Assembly: GCA_946999645.1 (NCBI GenBank)
Contig: CAMQDS010000001.1
Location: 1 to 64,000 of the forward strand
Length of the DNA: 64,000 nt
Direction of reading: 5' to 3'
From: an uncultured Bacteroidales bacterium
GTDB taxonomy: Bacteria > Bacteroidota > Bacteroidia > Bacteroidales > UBA932
Below the pieces are notes generated by a model that ran no database searches, was not told where the DNA came from, and saw only the letters and a list, made by a program, of their open reading frames with translations. The position numbers and the translations under genes are program-made. Below, piece by piece: positions 27,627 to 35,026 of this stretch; position 1 is the stretch's first letter; each line of letters starts with the position of its first letter.

Positions 27627-27809
27627 TTATATAACAATTTTTCTTAAGTAAAAAGGAACTACGAATGTACCCCCCTTCAAGATATATCCTGAAAGATAAC
27701 CAATAAACGATATTGAATTATTGAATATAGTATCCGACAACGGGTCATCTGATATCGAACCCGACGACATCGTATTTTGATCTGAATTTATAGAACTGGG
27801 AGGCTCCAT
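27627..27809 (-). CDS. Possible small protein ahead of the phosphopantetheinyl transferase
   Basis: A 60-codon ATG frame ending 5 bases before the transferase gene. The N-terminal half is polar and serine/aspartate rich; the C-terminal half is hydrophobic (ISFIGYLSGYILKGG, then FVVPFYL). A -7 box sits 24 bases upstream of its ATG and would place the start codon about 20 bases into the transcript. I recognise no family. It may be a real small membrane protein, a leader peptide, or simply untranslated leader. Confidence 0.35.
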   Translation of the reverse strand: MEPPSSINSDQNTMSSGSISDDPLSDTIFNNSISFIGYLSGYILKGGTFVVPFYLRKIVI

Positions 27810-27833
27810 ATATAATGTTAATAATAACAGCTA

Positions 27834-27841
27834 CAAATATA
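27834..27841 (-). promoter_or_regulatory. -7 promoter box upstream of the small ORF and transferase
   Basis: Reads TATATTTG on the minus strand. If used, it gives a leader of about 200 bases to the transferase start at 27621, containing the 60-codon frame. Confidence 0.5.
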
Positions 27842-27973
27842 GACATTTTTTGATTATCCAAGAACTCTTTAAAAATATTCTCTTTTGTATCCGCTCTATT
27901 TTTCATCTACAACTGCTACAAATGTTTGGATATTGTTATTTTCAGATTAAAGTGCAGAAAGTTTTGTGAAAAA
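27842..27973. other. AT-rich spacer without recognised features
   Basis: Part of the 425-base stretch between the transferase and tRNA-Gly. Outside the small frame and the two promoters I see no gene, repeat or structured element. Confidence 0.5.
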
Positions 27974-28004
27974 TTTGCAGAAAAAGAATTAATATCTATC
28001 TTTG
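27974..28004 (+). promoter_or_regulatory. Promoter of tRNA-Gly
   Basis: TTTG (27974-27977) and TATCTTTG (27997-28004) are separated by 19 bases, the expected -33/-7 spacing. The tRNA starts 43 bases further on. Confidence 0.7.
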
Positions 28005-28046
28005 CAATCCGATATGAAACATATGATGTTCATGTCACCGACATAT

Positions 28047-28122
<76 letters not shown>

Positions 28123-28149
28123 AACCTTCCTTATTTAGGAAGGTTTTTT
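28123..28149 (+). terminator. Terminator of tRNA-Gly
   Basis: A perfect 8-bp stem (28123-28130 with 28138-28145), 7-base loop, then a T run. It starts directly after the CCA end. Confidence 0.85.
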
Positions 28150-28185
28150 CTTTTCGTAAACTCGCTGCCCCAACACTATAACATT

Positions 28186-28590
28186 CTATTTTATTTTTGT
28201 GAGTTCGTTACAAGGCTGATATTCATAATTTGAATATTCAAGTAATTGTGCATACGACACCTTTCTATCTTTACTTATAAAAACATATAGCAAAAGGCTT
28301 CCTGTATCGCCATCCTTAGGAAGACTCCCTTTCCCATCAATAAAATCCAAAATTTTTTCTTTTGCGCTATTCTGAAAATTATATGTTTTTCTTACAAATC
28401 GCCCATCAACACTATCAATAACAAATTCAGACTTTAAAATAAGAAACAGAACAAAACCAAGCAACAGCATAAATATTCCAAAAATAAACAACGAATCAAG
28501 TTTTAAAAAGCAACAAATAACTCCAAGAACAATAAACGATATTGAAATCATCATATCTTTATAAGTTCTTACTCTTTTTATATTTTTCAT
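28186..28590 (-). CDS. Small membrane protein of unknown function
   Basis: A 134-residue protein with two close hydrophobic helices (ISISFIVLGVICCFLKL, then IFGIFMLLLGFVLFLIL) near residues 15-55. A soluble tail with KILDFIDGKGSLPKDGDTG and a beta-rich end follows. A short basic N-terminus suggests that both ends face the cytoplasm. I recognise no family. It lies 123 bases downstream of the orphan secreted protein on the same strand; that gap holds an 8-bp inverted repeat (28658-28685). Confidence 0.6.
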   Translation of the reverse strand: MKNIKRVRTYKDMMISISFIVLGVICCFLKLDSLFIFGIFMLLLGFVLFLILKSEFVIDSVDGRFVRKTYNFQNSAKEKILDFIDGKGSLPKDGDTGSLLLYVFISKDRKVSYAQLLEYSNYEYQPCNELTKIK

Positions 28591-28713
28591 AATCTTTAAA
28601 TTTAAATATTATCATAACATACAAATTTGTATCAATCAGACAGATTGAAATTAACTACATACATGCCTTAATACTGACATGTATGCAAATCAAGTTTATA
28701 TACAAGATAAAAT

Positions 28714-29082
28714 CTAAATTCTAAGAATGCGCAACTTATATAGTTGGTTGTCCTTTTGAGTATCTGATGAAGGAAAATGTGAAGTCCCTGCTCTGAAATC
28801 ATTTCCTCGTGTAGACCAGATAAAAGGCGATGGCATTTTATAAAATAACGAGGAGACCCTTTTTACTGTCTTTATGCAACCTGTTTGACAGACTGTTAGT
28901 GCTTCTACGCCATATAAACAGGCCGTATTGTAAGAATTATAGTCGGTATCAGTATTTTTATCATTAGTTATAGTAGATTCTGCTACCTTACATATAGGAA
29001 GCATTTGACTACATTCCTGGGAACGTAGTGTATAAAACAAACAGAATACTACTGCAATGTATATTAAAAATCTAAACCGCAT
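28714..29082 (-). CDS. Small secreted cysteine-containing protein, orphan
   Basis: A 122-residue frame with a signal peptide (RFLIYIAVVFCLFYTLRSQ). Then come several cysteines (CSQMLPICK, TACLYG, VCQTGCIK) and a basic C-terminus. The cysteines could form disulfides outside the cytoplasm. No family is recognised. It begins 23 bases after the metallophosphoesterase stop, so may be expressed with it. The codon pattern looks ordinary for the region, but without homologues the call is tentative. Confidence 0.5.
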   Translation of the reverse strand: MRFRFLIYIAVVFCLFYTLRSQECSQMLPICKVAESTITNDKNTDTDYNSYNTACLYGVEALTVCQTGCIKTVKRVSSLFYKMPSPFIWSTRGNDFRAGTSHFPSSDTQKDNQLYKLRILRI

Positions 29083-29105
29083 TTTGCTAAGTTACAAAAA
29101 ACAAC

Positions 29106-30428
29106 TTATCTTCTTCTATAATATTCGTGACTATCTACTATAATTCCTTTGTCTATATTATAAACGATGATTTTTAATTTATCATCAACAACTTTTCCCT
29201 CAATAAGAGTATTAAATCTTGACGGATCTTTAGGTCCTGGTCCTCCACCTACAATTTGAGCCCATTTATGTGAATCGTCCGGGGCATCATATCTATATTT
29301 ATGCTGATGACCTGTAATAATCAGTTGACAGTGTGCTTTTTCAAGTAGAGGAAGCCACATATCTGCACAATCTTTCTGCCAATTTGCATAGTCAGTAAAA
29401 TATCTCGGATCCGTATCATTTGGATGTATATTACCAGGATTAGATGCTGGATCTGGATCAAAGAGTGGAATATGACAAAAAGTGACTATAAAAGGTGCTG
29501 ACTTGATTTCCTTTCGTTTAAGAACATCGCGAAGCCATAAAGTTTGTGCTTCTCTATAGATTTTACTATTAAAAAGCCCTGCGAATACTGGATTTTCATC
29601 TACTTTATCTTCTCCCGTATCCAAACCTATCAATGCCATGTCGCCCATACGAACAGCAAAATTACGTCCTAAGTTCCAGTCTCTTATTGAGCGTTCTTCC
29701 ATTTCGCGGAACATCCATACCTTTTCTAAGTGTCTGTTGGCAAGACCTCTATAATCATGATTTCCGGGACATAGAAGATACGGTATTTCAGAGGCATACC
29801 CCTTAACCTCAACAGGAGGAATAAATATTGTCTCTTTTTGTTGTTCTATAGTTTCATGTGAATTACATATATCCCCATTCCATATCACACAGGAGGGATT
29901 AATTTCTTTAATTTTTATGAGGGCCTTTCCAAAAGGTTCCCATTTTCTATGAGTATCATTAATTACACAAAACGTACTTTTAGCACCAACACCAGCAGTA
30001 GTAAAACTATATATATGAGGATCTTCTTCATTACCGATAATCAACATCTTATGACCATGAACATAGTTAATACGATCTGCACCTATCGTGTAATAATATT
30101 TTGTTGCAGGTTTAAGATTTGTAAGTCTTACAAGTATTACCTCATTATCCATACCCGTAAGAGGATAACCTCCACATTTAACCTTTATGGCTTTAGACAT
30201 GTCAGGCTGTTCCGAATATTTCACATAACCATTTGCCATGTCATTTACGCCGAAAGCAATACCAACAGAAGTTTCAGCATAATTTTGAAGCATAGGTGGC
30301 GACGAAATCAAAGGATTTTTTACATGGTTATTTGGTTGACTGTTATCACTTTTCGCCAAAATAATATCAGGAGCTGCAGTTACAGTTGTAAGTATAGCGG
30401 CACTTTTGAGAAAAGTTCTTCTGTCCAT
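29106..30428 (-). CDS. Exported purple-acid-phosphatase-like metallophosphoesterase
   Basis: A 440-residue protein with a twin-arginine-like N-terminus (DRRTFLKSAAILTTVTAAP). Residues about 50-140 form a fibronectin-like domain (VRLTNLKPATKYYYTIGAD), as in purple acid phosphatases. The calcineurin-like domain follows with metal motifs NDTH, NGDICN, CPGNHDYRG, CHIPLFDPD and GHQHKY. The two-metal centre looks complete, so it should be active on phosphomonoesters or diesters in the periplasm; the substrate is unknown. It lies downstream of mdh on the same strand, 109 bases apart, with an 8-bp inverted repeat between. Confidence 0.88.
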   Translation of the reverse strand: MDRRTFLKSAAILTTVTAAPDIILAKSDNSQPNNHVKNPLISSPPMLQNYAETSVGIAFGVNDMANGYVKYSEQPDMSKAIKVKCGGYPLTGMDNEVILVRLTNLKPATKYYYTIGADRINYVHGHKMLIIGNEEDPHIYSFTTAGVGAKSTFCVINDTHRKWEPFGKALIKIKEINPSCVIWNGDICNSHETIEQQKETIFIPPVEVKGYASEIPYLLCPGNHDYRGLANRHLEKVWMFREMEERSIRDWNLGRNFAVRMGDMALIGLDTGEDKVDENPVFAGLFNSKIYREAQTLWLRDVLKRKEIKSAPFIVTFCHIPLFDPDPASNPGNIHPNDTDPRYFTDYANWQKDCADMWLPLLEKAHCQLIITGHQHKYRYDAPDDSHKWAQIVGGGPGPKDPSRFNTLIEGKVVDDKLKIIVYNIDKGIIVDSHEYYRRR

Positions 30429-30537
30429 AAGAAGACAATTTATGATTGTGTTAATAATTAAATGGTAAGACCCGGAAAGCCATATATCAATAAGACAGTC
30501 CGGGTCATAATTGTTCTTGGGATAAGCAATATCAGGC

Positions 30538-31524
30538 TTAAAGATTAGAATTTACTTTCTTCCAATCTGATATTGCAGGAATTATGCCCAAAGCGATAAT
30601 TTCATCACGCATTTTGCAAAGATGCTCGTATGAAGCATCAAGAGCTGCTATTTCTTCCTTAGTTCCCTTAGGATCTGTAAAATGAACACCTGTTGCATCG
30701 ATAACAGTAGGCATAGCCATCATTACATTATTGTAGCGGCAGTTATTAACATAAGTTCCTGCAGGCCAGGTGAACTTTTCACCACCCATAGCTGCTTCCA
30801 TCATCTTAACTGAGTTATATGCAGGGCTTTGGAATGATGAACGACCACGAAGTTTGATGATATTTGAGCCACCCTGAACTGTTGCAAGTTTAATAGCAGC
30901 AAAATCCTCATCAGAAAGGTTCATTTCTGAAAGCGGTTTACCATCAATTCTCACATTTGATGCAAATACAGCCATTGCTTCACCATGTCCGCCATAAGTA
31001 TAAGCACCTGTCACTTTGTGCTGTGCAACACCAAAGTGCTTTGCAAGTTCTGTCTGAAGACGTGTTGAATCAAGGGCAGCAAGAGTAGTTACCTGCTCAG
31101 GTTTAAGACCTGAATGAAGAAGAACTACAAGACCTGTAAGGTCAGCAGGGTTGAAAATAACAACTACATGTTTAACGTCAGGGCAGTATTTCTTAACATT
31201 CTTACCAAAATCTTCAGCTATCTGGCAATTACCCTTAAGAAGATCCTCACGGGTCATACCCTCTTTACGAGGTGCTCCACCTGAAGAGATAATATATTTT
31301 GCATCTTTAAAAGCTACAGCAGGATCTGTTGTATATGTAATATTTGCACCTTCAAATGCACAGTGCTGCATTTCAGCAACTACTCCTTTAAGACCTGGCT
31401 CATATACATCATAAAGACAGATATTTGGAGTAAGTTTAAGCATAAGGGCTGTCTGAGCCATGTTTGAACCTATCATCCCAGCAGCACCAACGATGGTAAG
31501 TTTCTCATTTGTTAAAAAATTCAT
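30538..31524 (-). CDS. mdh: Malate dehydrogenase
   Basis: This NAD-dependent enzyme interconverts malate and oxaloacetate, which in anaerobic Bacteroidales serves the reductive branch to fumarate and succinate. It has 328 residues. Visible are the dinucleotide motif VGAAGMIGSN, the mobile substrate loop GGAPRKEGMTREDLL with its arginines, IFNPADLTG, and the catalytic histidine in YGGHGE. The sequence is of the Bacteroides type rather than E. coli type. A -7 box lies 46 bases upstream. Confidence 0.95.
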   Translation of the reverse strand: MNFLTNEKLTIVGAAGMIGSNMAQTALMLKLTPNICLYDVYEPGLKGVVAEMQHCAFEGANITYTTDPAVAFKDAKYIISSGGAPRKEGMTREDLLKGNCQIAEDFGKNVKKYCPDVKHVVVIFNPADLTGLVVLLHSGLKPEQVTTLAALDSTRLQTELAKHFGVAQHKVTGAYTYGGHGEAMAVFASNVRIDGKPLSEMNLSDEDFAAIKLATVQGGSNIIKLRGRSSFQSPAYNSVKMMEAAMGGEKFTWPAGTYVNNCRYNNVMMAMPTVIDATGVHFTDPKGTKEEIAALDASYEHLCKMRDEIIALGIIPAISDWKKVNSNL

Positions 31525-31569
31525 AACAGAATAATTTTATATCGTAATAATGTTTAATCAAAACACTTA

Positions 31570-31577
31570 CAAAGATA
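31570..31577 (-). promoter_or_regulatory. -7 promoter box of mdh
   Basis: Reads TATCTTTG on the minus strand, 45 bases before the mdh ATG. Confidence 0.6.
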
Positions 31578-31644
31578 ACAATTCTTTTGATTTATTGCAT
31601 TTTATTATCCATCAGTATATGTATACTAACATATCTACTATCAC

Positions 31645-32670
31645 CTAAATGCAAGTATTAAATTCACGAAGGAATCGCATATCATTTTCAAAATAGTGTC
31701 TCAAATCATTAACCTGCCATTTGAGCATTGCTATACGTTCAACTCCCATTCCAAAAGCAAATCCGCTATATTTTTTGCTGTCTATTCCAGATGCTTCCAA
31801 TACATTGGGATCAACCATACCACAACCTAAAATTTCCAACCAACCTGTACCCTTGCAAACATTGCAACCTTCACCATGACATATATTACAATTTACATCC
31901 ACTTCGGCAGAAGGCTCTGTGAAAGGGAAATATGATGGACGCATACGTATTTGAGTTTGAGAACCGAACATTTCCCTGGCGAACATCAAAATTGTTTGTT
32001 TCAAGTCCGCAAAAGATACATTTTCATCTATATACAATCCCTCAACCTGATGGAAGATACAATGAGCTCGTGCAGAAATAGCCTCATTACGAAAAACTCT
32101 TCCTGGACAAATTACACGGATAGGCGGTTTCATCTTTTCCATTATCCTTACCTGCACACTTGAGGTATGAGTCCTCAGGAGCAATGGGTTAGGATGCCCT
32201 GATGAAACGAAAAAGGTATCTTGCATATCTCTTGCTGGATGATTGGGCGGGAAGTTAAGTGCCTCAAAAACGTGGTAATCGTCTTCAATCTCAGGTCCTT
32301 CAGCCACATCGTACCCAAACTTGCGAAATATGCTTACTATTTCTTCTCTAGCAATAGAAACTGGATGACGGGAGCCAAGTTCAAAAGAATCTCCTGGCAT
32401 AGTCACATCAGTTTTATCAGATGCTACTCCTACCGTTTCTACAGTAGCCTTCAATTCATCAACCTTCGCCATTGCGGCCTTTTTTAAGGAATTGAGTTTT
32501 TGACCGAATTCTTTTTTCAATTCCGGTGCAATGGTTCTGAATTGTTCAAATAAAAGAGTTATTTCACCCTTTTTACCAAGAAATTTTACCCTTGCACTTT
32601 CAACTTCTTTATCTGTCTTACATTTAAGTTCTGACAGTTCAGTTAATATTTTTTCTATTTCTTCTTTCAT
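31645..32670 (-). CDS. pheS: Phenylalanyl-tRNA synthetase alpha subunit
   Basis: The catalytic subunit of the (alpha-beta)2 class II synthetase. It is 341 residues. An N-terminal coiled coil (to about residue 85) binds tRNA. Motif-1 region ALNFPPNHPARDMQDTFF, motif 2 CPGRVFRNE and motif 3 FGMGVERIAML are complete. A short CNICHGEGCNVCKGTG insertion with four cysteines near residue 270 could bind zinc. pheT is not adjacent, so the two subunits are unlinked at this locus. Confidence 0.96.
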   Translation of the reverse strand: MKEEIEKILTELSELKCKTDKEVESARVKFLGKKGEITLLFEQFRTIAPELKKEFGQKLNSLKKAAMAKVDELKATVETVGVASDKTDVTMPGDSFELGSRHPVSIAREEIVSIFRKFGYDVAEGPEIEDDYHVFEALNFPPNHPARDMQDTFFVSSGHPNPLLLRTHTSSVQVRIMEKMKPPIRVICPGRVFRNEAISARAHCIFHQVEGLYIDENVSFADLKQTILMFAREMFGSQTQIRMRPSYFPFTEPSAEVDVNCNICHGEGCNVCKGTGWLEILGCGMVDPNVLEASGIDSKKYSGFAFGMGVERIAMLKWQVNDLRHYFENDMRFLREFNTCI

Positions 32671-32695
32671 ACCTGAAGCGATTATTTACTTGATA

Positions 32696-33112
32696 TCACT
32701 TTTTATTCATCTTTGCTTTTCTCTTTGCCCGTGCCTTTTGAGCCTTAGCAGCCCCACTTTTGAGATAGGCTTTCCACTGGGAAGCATTAAAGTATTTTTG
32801 ATAACTACTATCTATCTTTTCCATCCACCTGTCTTGAGTAAGAATATAAAGGTCATAATTTTCTACTTTAGACTTTTGCAGCGACTCAATCTCTTTCTTC
32901 ATAGCCTCATAATCGTGCTGTAAAGTAGAATCGACATAGAAAACCTGCCAATCTTGAAGTTTCAATAGTTCGCCCAAACGCTCTGCTTCACGACTTGCCA
33001 ACTCTTGAGTTGTCGGTTCTTTTTCCTTTTTTACTTGAGCATATAAAGCAGATATTTTTCCAAAGGATAAGATAAATATTAGAGCCAATATGGATAAAAA
33101 ACTCTGTTTCAT
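32696..33112 (-). CDS. Small exported protein, hypothetical
   Basis: A 138-residue protein with a signal peptide (FLSILALIFILSFGKISALYAQ). A charged helical body follows (TQELASREAERLGELLKLQDW, with TLQHDYEAMKKEIESLQ) and the C-terminus is very basic (AQKARAKRKAKMNKK). Proteins of this appearance occur in Bacteroidales genomes without known function. It lies 25 bases upstream of pheS on the same strand and diverges from the dipeptidase gene. Confidence 0.7.
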   Translation of the reverse strand: MKQSFLSILALIFILSFGKISALYAQVKKEKEPTTQELASREAERLGELLKLQDWQVFYVDSTLQHDYEAMKKEIESLQKSKVENYDLYILTQDRWMEKIDSSYQKYFNASQWKAYLKSGAAKAQKARAKRKAKMNKK

Positions 33113-33179
33113 ACAAAAAAATTAATAGATTTGTAATATCGTTAGGACAAAAGTAATCATTAAATAATAAACGAACAAG

Positions 33180-34979
33180 ATGAAAAACAAGTCAGGATTA
33201 TACATATCTACTATTATTGCAATGTCTTTAATGACAAATATAAATGTAGATGGATGCACAAATGTGATAGTAACTAAAGGAGCCAGTGCCGATGGCTCTA
33301 ATATTGTATCTTACGCTGCAGACTCACACTGGCTGTATGGAGAACTTTATTATAATAAGGCGGCAGACTGGAAACCGGGGACTAAGGTAAGTATATATGA
33401 CTGGGATTCAGGAAAATATCTCGGAGAAATTGATCAGGTTGCTCATACATATCAGACAGTAGGGAATATGAATGAGCATCAACTTATAATAACCGAAACT
33501 ACTTTTGGAGGACGTCCGGAGTTGCAAGATAAAAAGGGACGAATAGATTATGGCTCATTAATTTATACTGCTCTTCAAAGATGCCGTACCGCAAGAGAGG
33601 CAATAAAGGTCATTACAGATTTAGCCAATGAATACGGTTATTATTCTTCTGGTGAATCCTTTACAATTGCCGATAAAGAAGAGATCTGGATAATGGATAT
33701 GATTGGCAAGGGAACTATTATGAAAAACGGTACGAATCTAAATAAAGGTGTCGTTTGGGTTGCTGTTAAAATTCCTGACGGCTATGTATCTTGCCATGCA
33801 AATCAATCAAGAATCAGTACTTTCCCATTAAATGACCCTGAGAATTGTATGTATTCAAAGGATGTAATTTCATTTGCCAGAAAGAAGGGATATTTTTATG
33901 GGAGTGATGACGAATTTAGTTTTTGCGATGCATATTGCCCTATTAATTTCAGCGGCATGAGAGGATGTGAGGCAAGGGTATGGAGTGCGTTTAACATAAT
34001 GAGTAATGGTTGGTTTACTTATGAGGATGCCACTGGCCGTATGATTACTAAGGATGCATATTCATTCATAGATTATGCAATGGGACGCAATCCTAAAAAC
34101 AGATTACCCCTTTATATTCAGCCTTCTAAGAAACTTACTGTAAAAGACGTAGCAAATATTATGAGGGATCATTATGAAGGGACTCCATTAGACATGACAG
34201 CAGATATAGGAGCAGGAGGTAATGCTCTCCCTTATAGATGGAGACCTATGGATTTTGAATATGATGGAAAGACATATGTAAATGAAAGGGCCATTGCCAC
34301 ACAACAAACAGGATTTTGGTTTGTAGGTCAATCACGTGGACGCTTTCCTGACGTTATAGGTGGTATTATATGGTTCGGAACAGATGATGCCGCGACATCA
34401 TATATAACCCCTATATATACAAATACTACGGCTGTTCCTGAATGTTTTGCAAAGGGCAATGGAGATATGCTGCACTATTCTGAAAATTCATCATTTTGGA
34501 TAAATAATAGAATTTCCAATGCCTGCTATAAAATGTATAATATAATGGCTCCTTATGTAAGAGAAAAGATAGATTATTTTGAAAAGGAGCAACTTAGAAA
34601 GATAAGGGAAAATGATAATTTAGCATTGGATTTATATCAGGAAGCAGCAATTAAAGCAGCAAAAAAAGCAGATAAAAATGGCTATATATTTGAGCCAAAA
34701 ATGGAAACAGGTAAAATATTTAACAAGGTTAAAAAACTGTTGACTTCTTATTCTGTTAATACCGCACAGGAACAATTTTTCAGATGGAAACAACTCGAAG
34801 AAGATCTTTTAGTTAAATTCATTGATGGAAATGTAAAGGCTCAAAATCCTGACGGTACATTTAAACATTCCGAATTTTCAAAACGTATTCCTGCAGGGCT
34901 TACTCAACCAGGATATACAGAAATATGGAAAGAAGCTGTTGCTGAAAGTCATGGTGATGTGATTGAAGTAGTAAAATAA
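33180..34979 (+). CDS. Exported C69-family dipeptidase
   Basis: A 599-residue N-terminal nucleophile hydrolase. After a hydrophobic leader, Cys26 in DGCTNVIVTKGASADGSN is the expected nucleophile of the mature protein, exposed by cleavage. The PepD/C69 landmarks follow: ITETTFGGRPELQ, GESFTIADKEEIWIMDMIG and VSCHANQSRI. The extra C-terminal 150 residues are helical. In family members the product cleaves dipeptides outside the cytoplasm, supplying amino acids. It is monocistronic, between a divergent small gene and convergent clpB. Confidence 0.9.
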   Translation: MKNKSGLYISTIIAMSLMTNINVDGCTNVIVTKGASADGSNIVSYAADSHWLYGELYYNKAADWKPGTKVSIYDWDSGKYLGEIDQVAHTYQTVGNMNEHQLIITETTFGGRPELQDKKGRIDYGSLIYTALQRCRTAREAIKVITDLANEYGYYSSGESFTIADKEEIWIMDMIGKGTIMKNGTNLNKGVVWVAVKIPDGYVSCHANQSRISTFPLNDPENCMYSKDVISFARKKGYFYGSDDEFSFCDAYCPINFSGMRGCEARVWSAFNIMSNGWFTYEDATGRMITKDAYSFIDYAMGRNPKNRLPLYIQPSKKLTVKDVANIMRDHYEGTPLDMTADIGAGGNALPYRWRPMDFEYDGKTYVNERAIATQQTGFWFVGQSRGRFPDVIGGIIWFGTDDAATSYITPIYTNTTAVPECFAKGNGDMLHYSENSSFWINNRISNACYKMYNIMAPYVREKIDYFEKEQLRKIRENDNLALDLYQEAAIKAAKKADKNGYIFEPKMETGKIFNKVKKLLTSYSVNTAQEQFFRWKQLEEDLLVKFIDGNVKAQNPDGTFKHSEFSKRIPAGLTQPGYTEIWKEAVAESHGDVIEVVK

Positions 34980-34981
34980 AA

Positions 34982-35014
34982 AAAACCGGGAGTTTTAAAC
35001 TTCCGGTTTTTTTT
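34982..35014. terminator. Bidirectional terminator between dipeptidase gene and clpB
   Basis: An AT-flanked hairpin (arms about 34982-34995 and 34997-35010, one G-U pair) with A run before and T run after, so usable in both directions. Confidence 0.8.
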
Positions 35015-35026
35015 GAACATAATATT

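Noticed and set aside
28658..28685. 8-bp inverted repeat downstream of the small secreted protein
   Set aside because: AT-rich, no T run, could arise by chance.
30469..30506. 8-bp inverted repeat between the metallophosphoesterase gene and mdh
   Set aside because: The loop is 22 bases and there is no T run, so I do not call it a terminator.
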